From JAWRCU01 sp033542235 (GTDB taxonomy: Bacteria > Pseudomonadota > Alphaproteobacteria > Rhizobiales > Rhizobiaceae), in NCBI RefSeq assembly GCF_033542235.1, contig NZ_JAWRCU010000002.1, positions 124,001-188,000 of the forward strand: 64,000 bases of DNA. The letters run 5' to 3'. A program made the translations under genes and the position numbers. Shown piece after piece: positions 27,838 to 36,037 of the stretch. The notes beneath the pieces were generated by a model that saw nothing but the letters and a program-made list of their open reading frames with translations, did not search any database and was not told the origin of the DNA. Each line of letters opens with the position of its first letter. Positions within the stretch are counted from its first letter, which is position 1.

Positions 27838-29101
27838 GCGGCTCGGTTGCCGGGACGGCCTGAAAACCAGAGCTGTCGGCCAAGCCGCTGGAGCGGGTAG
27901 AGCACCCAAGCTGCTGTTCGTAGTCACCGAAGACTGGTATTTCGTTTCGCACCGGCTCCAACTCGCTGTCGCTGCCAGTCGCGCCGGGTATGACGTGACC
28001 GTTGCAACTCGTGCAGGGCGCTTTAGCGAGTTGATCAGAGAGAAGGGTCTCAAGCTCTGCCCCATAGATTTCAACCGGAGCGGAACTGGCCCGGTTGAAG
28101 AGATTCGGACCTTAGCAAGCCTCATCAAACTCTATCGACGCGAACGGCCGGACATCGTTCATCACGTAGCTCTCAAGCCCGTGATCTATGGCTCGATTGC
28201 CGCGCGTGCCGCGAGAATTTCGGGGGTGGTCAACGCGCTGGGTGGGTTTGGCTACGTTTTCTCTTCAGAGGGAGCCAAGGCGAAAATCCTCCGCCTCATT
28301 GCGAAACCGGCCCTGCGGTTTGCCCTACGTGGGTCGAATGCGCGACTTATCGTCCAGAATGGCGATGACTTGCAGCGAGTCGTTTCGGGCCAGCTCGCGG
28401 ACGCCGACACTGTGCGATTGATCCGTGGCGCCGGTGTCGATCCGGATTCCTATGGCGCCGCGAATTTTGCAGCGGAGCCGCCTCTTGTGATTCTGCCGGC
28501 GCGCCTGCTGCGCGAAAAAGGTGTCGGCGAATTCGTCGCCGCCGCCAGCCTGCTGCGGAAAAGGGGCACAAAGGCTCGCTTCGCGCTGGTTGGCCAGCCC
28601 GATCCTGCAAATCCGGCAAGCGTGACCCAGGAAGAGGTGGATGCCTGGGTGAGGGAAGGGGCGGTCGAATATTGGGGTTGGCAAGACGACATGCCCGCGG
28701 TCCTTTCGCAGGCGCAGATAGTTTGTCTTCCAACCTACCACGAAGGATTTCCCAAGTCGCTCCTGGAGGCGGCCGCAAGCCGCTGTGCGATCGTGGCTAC
28801 GGACATTCCCGGCTGTCGCGAGATCGTCAAGCACGGGTCGACAGGCTGGCTCGTGCCTCCACGCAATGCGTCGGCACTGGCCGATGCCCTTCACGAGGCC
28901 ATAAAGCATCCGGAGTTGCGCAGCCGTTACGGTTCGGCGGCCTTCGACCTAGTCAAATCCAGCTTCTCATTGGATCGAATAGTCAGCGAGACCTTGGAAA
29001 TTTATGATGAGCTCCTGGCTGCTCATGATGTAGCGCTCGCTCCTGGCGCGTCCTTCAACCGGCCGAATTCACACGATCGCAACGTTCTTCCCCCACGATA
29101 G
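27824..29101 (+). CDS. GT4 family glycosyltransferase (PglA-like)
   Basis: 425 residues. The ATG at 27824 lies inside the end of the epimerase gene (14-base overlap, GGG just upstream), which points to coupled translation. The opening LFVVTEDWYFVSHRLQLA and HHVALKPVIYG are typical of the PglA/CapM-type GT4 subgroup acting on undecaprenol-PP-sugars. LPARLLREKGVGEF and the donor-site HEGFPKSLLEAAAS follow. The last dozen codons run through a 33-base repeat (29048-29080) that recurs after wecB, so this C-terminus may have been altered by the event that made the repeat. Confidence 0.87.
   Translation: MTSPERLGCRDGLKTRAVGQAAGAGRAPKLLFVVTEDWYFVSHRLQLAVAASRAGYDVTVATRAGRFSELIREKGLKLCPIDFNRSGTGPVEEIRTLASLIKLYRRERPDIVHHVALKPVIYGSIAARAARISGVVNALGGFGYVFSSEGAKAKILRLIAKPALRFALRGSNARLIVQNGDDLQRVVSGQLADADTVRLIRGAGVDPDSYGAANFAAEPPLVILPARLLREKGVGEFVAAASLLRKRGTKARFALVGQPDPANPASVTQEEVDAWVREGAVEYWGWQDDMPAVLSQAQIVCLPTYHEGFPKSLLEAAASRCAIVATDIPGCREIVKHGSTGWLVPPRNASALADALHEAIKHPELRSRYGSAAFDLVKSSFSLDRIVSETLEIYDELLAAHDVALAPGASFNRPNSHDRNVLPPR
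29048..29080 (+). repeat. Left copy of 33-bp imperfect direct repeat flanking wecB
   Basis: Matches 30295-30327 at 29 of 33 positions, with an exact 17-base core GCCGAATTCACACGATC. It lies in the last codons of the GT4 gene. Read on the minus strand it encodes VNSAG and a stop, the same as the true end of the sugar transferase gene at the right copy. Confidence 0.8.
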
Positions 29102-29162
29102 TAGCGCTCCATACGGGCTGAACCTTCGGCCGAAGCACCTTGCGCATTATGAGATTACCTCC

Positions 29163-30290
29163 ATGAATAGCTCCAAGCTTGTTGATGTGATCGCGGGCGC
29201 ACGGCCCAACTTCATGAAAATCGCTCCGATCATTCGTGCGATTGAAACACTGCCCGAGGATCAGACCCGCCTCCGGTATCGCCTTGTTCACACCGGTCAG
29301 CACTATGACCCACTCATGTCTGGAGAGTTCTTCAAGCAACTCGGCATACCGGAGCCTCACGCCAATTTGGGGGTGGGTTCGGGCACGCAGGCCGAACAGA
29401 CGGCTGCGATCATGGTTGGCTACGAAAAGTTACTAATGTCAGCGCGTAGCGATGTATGCCTCGTTGTGGGCGATGTTACCTCTACGATGGCCTGCGCAAT
29501 TACGGCTCAGAAACTTGGGGTCCCGGTCGCTCACGTCGAGGCAGGTATCCGTTCTGGTGACTGGGGCATGCCGGAGGAGATCAATCGGATGGTGACGGAC
29601 TCGATCACCAACTGGTTCTTCACTACCAGCGAGGTCGCGAACGAAAATCTGCGGCGCTCGGGCGTTGACGACGGGCGCATATTCTTCGTTGGAAATACGA
29701 TGATCGACACCCTGCTATCCAATGAAGGCAGATTGCGGCCGCCGGATTTCTGGCATCGGCTTGGCCTTGAGCGCGGAGAGTATTTCGTACTTACTCTGCA
29801 CAGGCCAAGCAATGTGGACGACCTCGGCGCATTCAGGCGCCTGCTCGATGCCATTGGCAGGGCGACACGAGGCATGACTGCCATCTTCCCCGTACATCCC
29901 CGAACGGCGAAGACGATCAGTAGGCTAGGTGACCTCCCAGGCTCGATCCAGTTGGTCGAGCCTCAACCCTACTTGGAATTTAACTACCTGGTCAAATATG
30001 CAAAGGCGGTCATTACCGATTCAGGCGGCGTGACGGAAGAGACGACGGTTATGGGAGTACCGTGCATCACGCTACGCTCCACAACCGAGAGACCGGAAAC
30101 GGTATCGATCGGGACGAACGAGCTTATCGGCACCGATCCCGATCAATTGCAACCAACGCTCGATCGGCTATTTCAAGGGCGCTGGAAGCACGGCAGAATT
30201 CCAGAAAAATGGGATGGCCGTGCTGCCGAACGCATCATAGCGGAGTTATCAGCTCTTGTATGCGGGGATAAAGCTGGTCGGCGCCGGTGA
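29163..30290 (+). CDS. wecB: UDP-N-acetylglucosamine 2-epimerase (non-hydrolysing)
   Basis: 375 residues. It interconverts UDP-GlcNAc and UDP-ManNAc. Typical features are the opening VIAGARPNFMKIAPI, TGQHYD, VVGDVTSTMACA, VAHVEAGIRSGDWGMPEEINR, TLHRPSNVD and the C-terminal DSGGVTEETTVMGVPCIT. The length is normal. The gene sits alone between two copies of a 33-base direct repeat (29048 and 30295), as though inserted between the GT4 gene and the phosphoglycosyl transferase gene. UDP-ManNAc could feed the dehydrogenase at 25502 to give ManNAcA, but that link is inferred. Confidence 0.93.
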   Translation: MNSSKLVDVIAGARPNFMKIAPIIRAIETLPEDQTRLRYRLVHTGQHYDPLMSGEFFKQLGIPEPHANLGVGSGTQAEQTAAIMVGYEKLLMSARSDVCLVVGDVTSTMACAITAQKLGVPVAHVEAGIRSGDWGMPEEINRMVTDSITNWFFTTSEVANENLRRSGVDDGRIFFVGNTMIDTLLSNEGRLRPPDFWHRLGLERGEYFVLTLHRPSNVDDLGAFRRLLDAIGRATRGMTAIFPVHPRTAKTISRLGDLPGSIQLVEPQPYLEFNYLVKYAKAVITDSGGVTEETTVMGVPCITLRSTTERPETVSIGTNELIGTDPDQLQPTLDRLFQGRWKHGRIPEKWDGRAAERIIAELSALVCGDKAGRRR

Positions 30291-30294
30291 ATGA

Positions 30295-30327
30295 GCGTTC
30301 TTCACCCAGCCGAATTCACACGATCCC
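30295..30327 (+). repeat. Right copy of 33-bp imperfect direct repeat flanking wecB
   Basis: Starts five bases after the wecB stop codon and covers the last codons of the sugar transferase gene on the minus strand. It matches the left copy at 29 of 33 bases, offset by 1247 bases. Confidence 0.8.
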
Positions 30328-30862
30328 CGCGTCCTGATCCCAGGACCGTAGCGGCAATCAACCGGAAATCCGCAGCAAGCGACATATCCTGCAGATAGGT
30401 CGCATCATGGGCCGCCAGTCGTTCCGGCTCCGACATGTCGATTCCGGCCACTTGCGAGACGCCCGTGATACCCGGCCGGATTTTATAAAGCCCCAGCGCC
30501 CTGCGGCTGATGATCAGCTCTGTTTGCGACGGCAGGCAAGGTCGAGGCCCGACGAAGCTCATCTCGCCAATGAGCACATTCCAGAGTTGTGGCAGTTCAT
30601 CTAATTTCAACCGTCGGAAGTATCTGCCTACGGGCGTCACGGCCGACGCGCCTGTCTCGTGGCTCGGCGCGTCGCGCGTGTCGCGGTACATTGTGCGCAG
30701 CTTGAGGCAGGTGAACTCCTTCTCGTGCAGGCCAACGCGCTTCTGTCGGAAAATGGCGGGACCGGGCGATGTTGCGCGTATGGCTGCCATGCAGACGAGA
30801 ATGACCGGCGAGGCCGCAACCAGGCCGATCAGTGCAAGGACGATGTCGAAGACGCGCTTCAT
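30302..30862 (-). CDS. PglC-like monotopic phosphoglycosyl transferase
   Basis: 186 residues, one N-terminal membrane-inserted helix (about 5-25) and the catalytic core of the small bacterial sugar-transferase family: PGPAIFRQKRVGLHEKEF, LKLRTM, LDELPQLWNVLIGEMSFVGPRP and GLYKIRPGITG. The Asp-Glu pair in KLDELPQL is catalytic in PglC. It starts glycan assembly by moving a HexNAc-1-phosphate from UDP to undecaprenyl phosphate. With the reductase gene just upstream it fits a WreU-like QuiNAc-1-P transferase. Its tail VNSAG is encoded by the right copy of the 33-base repeat. Confidence 0.9.
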   Translation of the reverse strand: MKRVFDIVLALIGLVAASPVILVCMAAIRATSPGPAIFRQKRVGLHEKEFTCLKLRTMYRDTRDAPSHETGASAVTPVGRYFRRLKLDELPQLWNVLIGEMSFVGPRPCLPSQTELIISRRALGLYKIRPGITGVSQVAGIDMSEPERLAAHDATYLQDMSLAADFRLIAATVLGSGRGDRVNSAG

Positions 30863-31019
30863 CTAATACCAGTATTGCCATTGGACGTATCGCTTATGCG
30901 GGATTGTGCCACGGGAAACAATCCAGCCAGGCTCGCAGGTGAAAAGCTTCGGCCGGTCATTCGCCCAGCTGAAGACGGACGCTGATTCAGCCCGTTGCAT
31001 CAAGCACTCCCGCCAACCA

Positions 31020-32006
31020 CTAGGACCTACCCCGCCGCGCGATGAACTCGTAACCGGCCTCCTCGATCTCCTCCCGGATCAGCCCCGGGTTGCATCTCGG
31101 AAACGTCTCGAAGAACCGCGTGGCGTCGATCCGAAGATCACCGGTAAGTTCCGCGAACAGGCGCCCGCGGCCCGCGGCGCTGCCTGTCAGCCTGAGCAAA
31201 ACGGGTGGGAAGGGGAAGAGCCGTGCAGGCTTCTCCATCCCGCTCCTCAGCAGTCGCACGACCTCTCGCAGTGAGAGCCGGTCGGGATGGGCGACGCAAT
31301 AGGCGCCGGAGAGGCCGGCTCGCGGTGTGGCCCGGCTGAGCGATGCGATGATCTCCGCCAGTGAGCGTATGCCGATGAAGCTTCGCCGGTTGTGGACCGA
31401 GGCGAACGGCAGCGGCAAGCCGGTCGCGGCGAGCTTCTGCAGGAGGGCCCAGTTTCCCCTTGCATCCGCCCCCACGACAAGCGGCGGTCTCAGCGAGATC
31501 GCAAAGCCGCCGGCTTCGGCGATCCTGCGCACTTCGGCCTCGGCCGCCCGCTTTGTCTTGCCGTAGAATGTGTCCGGCAGTCCCTCCGCACCATCCGATA
31601 TCACGAGCGGGGTGGAGTTCGGCGCCACCGCCGCGATGCTGCTCATATGCACGAAGCTCTGGATGCCGGCATCGAGTGCTGCAGTCACGAGCTCGTGCGT
31701 GAATCCCACATTCGATTGCTCCAGCGCTTGGGCAACGCTCTGCTCGCCTTCCCGGACATGCGCGAGGCCGGCGAGATGGACGATCGTGCCGATCCGCTGG
31801 CCCGCCGCCGGACGCAGTTCCTGGCGCCACGAGGCTCCTTTCATGGCGATGAAGCGGATGCGCTTGTGGCTGCGCCAGTCCGGCGGGCAGCGATCGACAT
31901 CGCGGACGGCAAGGACGAGCCCGGCGTCGCTCTGGAGCAACCGCTCGACGAGATGGCGGCCGACAAATCCAGTAGCGCCGGTGATCAGGATCGACTTCGG
32001 TGACAT
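31020..32006 (-). CDS. Extended SDR: WreQ/WbpV-like sugar-nucleotide 4-reductase or epimerase
   Basis: 328 residues. It has the NAD loop ILITGATGFVGRHL, VHLAGLAHV, HMSSIAAVA and the catalytic TFYGKTKRAAEAE (YxxxK). RPPLVVGADARGNWALLQ and HNRRSFIGI closely match the SDR at 16256. In rhizobia this enzyme type reduces the 4-keto sugar from a CapD-like dehydratase to UDP-QuiNAc, and it lies upstream of the matching phosphoglycosyl transferase here. The ATG at 32006 is preceded by AAGG; the frame is open to 32126 but those residues do not look coding. Reaction inferred. Confidence 0.87.
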   Translation of the reverse strand: MSPKSILITGATGFVGRHLVERLLQSDAGLVLAVRDVDRCPPDWRSHKRIRFIAMKGASWRQELRPAAGQRIGTIVHLAGLAHVREGEQSVAQALEQSNVGFTHELVTAALDAGIQSFVHMSSIAAVAPNSTPLVISDGAEGLPDTFYGKTKRAAEAEVRRIAEAGGFAISLRPPLVVGADARGNWALLQKLAATGLPLPFASVHNRRSFIGIRSLAEIIASLSRATPRAGLSGAYCVAHPDRLSLREVVRLLRSGMEKPARLFPFPPVLLRLTGSAAGRGRLFAELTGDLRIDATRFFETFPRCNPGLIREEIEEAGYEFIARRGRS

Positions 32007-32380
32007 TCTTGCCTTGCCGGAGTGGACACGAGAGTATGGCGAATGGCGGGCGAGGGGCTCGTCCCCCGACATGCAACTTCCCCTTGAGAGACCCGTCAAG
32101 CCCTTGCGCCGGTGGCGGGTTGGCACGACGGGAAAGGCGTTCTGCGCGCCCGGAAGCTATGCTATTGGGGTGGAGGGAGAAAATTCTATTCCGCCTGAGC
32201 TAATTGGCAAAATCCTTTTGCATGAGGGTTAAGCGCGATACGCCACGCTTTGCCGGCTGATGGGCCGGCTGCTAAACACGTTTCTCAAAGTCTCCATGCA
32301 GCCGCCTCTTTGCACAAAGTCTCTTTGACCGCGTGCGGCCGAAGAGATCACTTGACGAATATCACCCGAAGCGCCTGCCA
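32007..32380. promoter_or_regulatory. Divergent control region between SDR and cysD
   Basis: About 370 bases. Two small structures are visible: GCCGGC arms around 32250-32270 that could pair, and at 32308-32319 the arms CTTTG and CAAAG separated by two bases. The words CAAAGTCTC at 32286 and 32315 form a direct repeat. Any of these might bind a regulator of cysD, but none matches a site I know. No clear -35/-10 pair was found. Confidence 0.25.
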
Positions 32381-33286
32381 ATGACCATTCATCTCACCCA
32401 CCTCCAGCGTCTGGAGGCCGAGGCCATCCATATCTTTCGCGAAGTCGCGGCAAACTTCGCGAACCCCGTCATGCTCTATTCGGTGGGCAAGGATTCTTCG
32501 GTGCTCCTGCACCTTGCCATGAAGGCGTTCTTTCCGGCGAAGCCGCCTTTCCCGTTCCTGCATGTGGACACCACCTGGAAATTCCGGGAGATGATCGCCT
32601 TCCGCGACCAGATGGCGGCGAAGCTCGGCATCGACCTGCTCGTCCACACCAACCAGGAGGGGAAGAGCCAGAACATCAACCCGTTCGACCACGGCTCCAA
32701 CACCTACACACACATCATGAAGACCGTGGCATTGCGCCAGGCGCTCGATAAATACGGTTTCGACGCAGCCTTCGGCGGCGCCCGGCGCGACGAGGAGAAG
32801 TCAAGGGCCAAGGAGCGGATCTTCTCCTTCCGCAACGCCCAGCACGCCTGGGATCCCAAGCATCAGCGGCCGGAGATGTGGAAGATCTACAACACGCGTG
32901 TTTCGCCCGGCGAATCGATCCGTGTCTTCCCGCTCTCGAACTGGACCGAGCTCGATATCTGGCAATACATCCTCCAGGAGGACATCCCGATCGTGCCGCT
33001 CTATTTCGCCGGACGGCGGCCTGTCGTCGAGCGCGACGGCATGCTGATCCTGGTCGACGACGACCGGCTGAAGCTCAGGCAAGGCGAGACCATCGAAGAG
33101 CGCGTGGTGCGGTTCCGCACGCTCGGCTGCTACCCGCTGACCGGTGCCATCGAATCCAGTGCAGCGAGCCTCGAGGATATCGTGGGCGAGATGCTCACTG
33201 CCCGCACGTCCGAGCGGCAGGGCCGGCTGATCGACAAGGATGAGGCCGGCTCCATGGAAAAGAAGAAACGTGAAGGGTACTTCTGA
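32381..33286 (+). CDS. cysD: Sulfate adenylyltransferase subunit 2
   Basis: 301 residues. Catalytic subunit that joins sulfate and ATP to give adenylyl sulfate, working with the CysN GTPase. The PP-loop MLYSVGKDSSVLLHL is near residue 31; HVDTTWKFREM, FGGARRDEEKSRAKERIFSF and FPLSNWTELDIWQYI follow. The C-terminus KKREGYF is typical. The ATG at 32381 gives the normal N-terminus. The gene ends two bases before cysNC. NodP-type copies used for Nod factor sulfation are almost identical in kind, so the pathway it serves cannot be told from this gene alone. Confidence 0.95.
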   Translation: MTIHLTHLQRLEAEAIHIFREVAANFANPVMLYSVGKDSSVLLHLAMKAFFPAKPPFPFLHVDTTWKFREMIAFRDQMAAKLGIDLLVHTNQEGKSQNINPFDHGSNTYTHIMKTVALRQALDKYGFDAAFGGARRDEEKSRAKERIFSFRNAQHAWDPKHQRPEMWKIYNTRVSPGESIRVFPLSNWTELDIWQYILQEDIPIVPLYFAGRRPVVERDGMLILVDDDRLKLRQGETIEERVVRFRTLGCYPLTGAIESSAASLEDIVGEMLTARTSERQGRLIDKDEAGSMEKKKREGYF

Positions 33287-33288
33287 CC

Positions 33289-35238
33289 ATGCAGCATGTG
33301 ACCATTCCGCAAGTCGGGGCGGCTGAAATCACGGGCACGAACGACATTCGCGACTACCTCGCCGCGCAGGAGAAAAAGTCGCTGTTGCGCTTCCTCACCT
33401 GCGGCTCGGTGGATGACGGCAAGTCGACGCTGATCGGGCGGCTGCTTTACGACACCAAGCTGATATTCGACGACCAGCTTGCCGCGCTCGAGCGCGATTC
33501 GAAGAAGCATGGCACCAATGGCGACGATATCGATTTCGCGCTGCTGGTCGATGGGCTCGAAGCCGAGCGGGAGCAGGGCATCACGATCGACGTCGCCTAC
33601 CGCTTCTTTGCCACGCCGAAGCGCAAGTTCATCGTCGCCGATACGCCTGGCCATGAGCAGTACACACGCAACATGGCGACCGGAGCCTCCACCGCGGATC
33701 TCGCGGTGGTGCTGGTCGATGCGCGCCAGGGCATGCTGGTCCAGACCCGGCGGCACTCGATCATCGCCTCGCTGCTCGGCATCCGCCACGTCGTGCTCGC
33801 CATCAACAAGATCGACCTCGTCGGCTTCGACGAGGCCGTGTTCGACCGCATTCGCGCCGCTTATGCAGGTTTCGCGGCCGACCTTGGCTTCGCCTCGGTC
33901 ACGCCGATCCCGATGTCGGCGCGCTTCGGCGACAATGTCACCCAGGGCTCCGAGCGGATGCCCTGGTATTCCGGCCCGACGCTGCTCGAGCATCTCGAGA
34001 CGATCGTCGTCGACGAGGAGAGCCAGGAGGCGCCGTTCCGTTTCCCGGTGCAGTACGTCAACCGCCCGAACCTCGACTTCCGCGGCTTTGCCGGCACGAT
34101 CGCCTCAGGCTCGATCGCGGCGGGCGACGAGGTCGTGGTCGCAAAATCCGGCAAGTCGTCGCACGTGAAGCGCATCGTCGCGCAAGACGGCGACTTGCCG
34201 CGTGCGGTCGAGGGGCAGGCGGTGACCATCGTTCTCGAAGACGAGGTCGAGGTCTCGCGCGGCAACATGCTGGTCTCGCCCATGGCGCGGCCGAGCGTCG
34301 CCGACCAATTCGCGGCGAATGTCGTCTGGTTCGACGAAACTCCGATGCTCCCAGGTCGCGCCTACATCTTGCGCACCGAGACGGATCAGACGAGCGCCAC
34401 GGTCACCGAGCTCAAGCATCGCATCGACGTCAACAGCTTTGCCGCTGAGCCGGCGAAGCAGCTCGCAATGAACGAGGTTGGCGTCTGCCACATCACGGCG
34501 CAGTCGCCGATCGCTTTCGATCCCTTCTCGCAAAACCGCTCGACCGGCTCTTTCATCGTGATCGACCGCATCACCAATGCGACTGTCGGCGCCGGCATGT
34601 TCCTCCGTCCGCTGCAGGCTGCCAACATTCACTGGCAGTCGATCGAGGTGGACCGGGCAGCGCGCGCCGGCCTCAAGGGTCAGAAGCCGGCGGTGCTGTG
34701 GTTCACCGGACTATCGGGGTCCGGCAAGTCGACGATTGCCAACCTGCTCGAAAAGAAGCTGCACGCCGAGGGCAAGCACACTTATATCCTCGACGGCGAC
34801 AATGTCCGCCATGGCCTCAACCGTGATCTCGGCTTCAGCGAGAAGGACCGCGTCGAGAACATCAGGCGCGTCGCCGAGGTTGCGCGGCTGATGGCGGATG
34901 CCGGTCTGATCGTGCTCGTCTCCTTCATCTCGCCCTTCCGCGCGGAGCGCCAATTCGCGCGATCGATCATGGGGGCGGGGGAGTTCGTCGAGGTGTTCGT
35001 CGACACGCCCTTCGACGAATGCGCCAAGCGCGACCCCAAGGGCCTATACGCCCGGGCCTTGAGCGGCGAGATCAAGAACTTCACCGGCCTCGATTCGCCC
35101 TATGAGGCGCCGGAAAATCCGGAAATTCACCTGGAGACGCTCGGCAAATCTCCCGAGGAGATGGTAGACGCTCTCGAAAACTTACTTCGTGAGCGCGACA
35201 ATGCCGATCAGGAATACGACAGCGGCGCAGGCATCTGA
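33289..35238 (+). CDS. cysNC: Bifunctional sulfate adenylyltransferase subunit 1 / APS kinase
   Basis: 649 residues. The N-terminal two thirds is the CysN GTPase: TCGSVDDGKSTLIGRLL (Walker A), the GITIDVAYRFF switch, DTPGHEQYTRN and NKIDL, followed by beta-barrel domains. From about residue 464 the APS kinase CysC begins with LWFTGLSGSGKSTIANLL, then LDGDNVRHGLNRDLGFS and FISPFRAER. The fusion channels sulfate to PAPS and is common in rhizobia (compare NodQ). It overlaps cysQ by about 40 bases. PAPS may serve cysteine synthesis or sulfation of surface glycans. Confidence 0.95.
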   Translation: MQHVTIPQVGAAEITGTNDIRDYLAAQEKKSLLRFLTCGSVDDGKSTLIGRLLYDTKLIFDDQLAALERDSKKHGTNGDDIDFALLVDGLEAEREQGITIDVAYRFFATPKRKFIVADTPGHEQYTRNMATGASTADLAVVLVDARQGMLVQTRRHSIIASLLGIRHVVLAINKIDLVGFDEAVFDRIRAAYAGFAADLGFASVTPIPMSARFGDNVTQGSERMPWYSGPTLLEHLETIVVDEESQEAPFRFPVQYVNRPNLDFRGFAGTIASGSIAAGDEVVVAKSGKSSHVKRIVAQDGDLPRAVEGQAVTIVLEDEVEVSRGNMLVSPMARPSVADQFAANVVWFDETPMLPGRAYILRTETDQTSATVTELKHRIDVNSFAAEPAKQLAMNEVGVCHITAQSPIAFDPFSQNRSTGSFIVIDRITNATVGAGMFLRPLQAANIHWQSIEVDRAARAGLKGQKPAVLWFTGLSGSGKSTIANLLEKKLHAEGKHTYILDGDNVRHGLNRDLGFSEKDRVENIRRVAEVARLMADAGLIVLVSFISPFRAERQFARSIMGAGEFVEVFVDTPFDECAKRDPKGLYARALSGEIKNFTGLDSPYEAPENPEIHLETLGKSPEEMVDALENLLRERDNADQEYDSGAGI

Positions 35239-36031
35239 CGCTGAGATCGCCGCCTTCTTCGAACAGCTGGCGCTCGAGGCCGGCAAGCTCATCATGGACG
35301 TCTATGCGTCCGAGATCGTGGTCGACGAGAAGGCCGACCTGTCGCCGGTCACGGCCGCTGACCGCGCGAGCGAGCGGCTGATCCTCGAGCAGCTGCGCCG
35401 CGAGTTTCCGGGCATGCCCTGCGTAGCCGAGGAGGAGATCGCGGCCGGCATCGTGCCGCCTGCGCTCGGCCGTGAGTTCATGCTCATCGATCCGCTCGAC
35501 GGCACGCGCGAGTTCGTCGGCCATCGGCCGGATTTCACCGTCAATATCGCGCTGATCCGCGACGGCGCACCCGTGGTCGGCGTGGTCTACGCCCCGGCGC
35601 GCGGCGAAATGCATTCGGGCTTCGCCGACCACGCTGAGGCTATTCAGGTCGGACACGGTTATGTGGTCGAGGGCCGGCGCAGGATCCGGGTGCGCGCCGG
35701 GGTCACGCCACTGACTATTGTCGCGAGCCGCTCGCACAGGACCAGTGAGACCGACCTCTACATCCGCAACTTCGCCGCAGCCGAGATCGTCTCGGTCGGC
35801 TCGTCACTGAAGTTCTGCATGATAGCTGCGGCCCAGGCGGACCTTTACCCGCGCTTCGGCCGCACCATGGAGTGGGACACGGCGGCGGGCGATGCGGTGC
35901 TCAGGGCGGCAGGCGGACTGACGACGACGCTCGACGGTAAGCCGCTCATCTACGGCAAGCGCGGCCGGCCGGGGGGCGCCGATTTCGCCAATCCCGACTT
36001 CATCGCGAAAGGGCAGGTCGAGGGCTGTTGA
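35201..36031 (+). CDS. cysQ: 3'(2'),5'-bisphosphate nucleotidase
   Basis: 276 residues. Removes the 3'-phosphate of PAP (and PAPS), which is needed to recycle the by-product of sulfate use. It has the inositol-monophosphatase-fold metal motifs PVTAADRASE, the EEE of CVAEEEIA, IDPLDGTREFV and EWDTAAGDAVL. The ATG at 35201 lies within the end of cysNC, so translation is probably coupled; a GTG at 35189 is also open. Its place directly after cysNC makes a sulfate-activation operon cysD-cysNC-cysQ. Confidence 0.93.
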   Translation: MPIRNTTAAQASDAEIAAFFEQLALEAGKLIMDVYASEIVVDEKADLSPVTAADRASERLILEQLRREFPGMPCVAEEEIAAGIVPPALGREFMLIDPLDGTREFVGHRPDFTVNIALIRDGAPVVGVVYAPARGEMHSGFADHAEAIQVGHGYVVEGRRRIRVRAGVTPLTIVASRSHRTSETDLYIRNFAAAEIVSVGSSLKFCMIAAAQADLYPRFGRTMEWDTAAGDAVLRAAGGLTTTLDGKPLIYGKRGRPGGADFANPDFIAKGQVEGC

Positions 36032-36037
36032 GGCGGT

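Noticed and set aside
29055..29360. Minus-strand frame ending VNSAG like the phosphoglycosyl transferase
   Set aside because: Only its last few codons, in the 33-bp repeat, match; the rest is the antisense of wecB, so it is not a duplicated gene. It did reveal the repeat.
32308..32319. CTTTG-CA-CAAAG palindrome upstream of cysD
   Set aside because: Too short to call an operator and there is no second site; left as a note in the control region.
33130..33993. Minus-strand frame across cysD and cysNC
   Set aside because: Runs through two real genes and their junction, so it cannot be a gene of its own.
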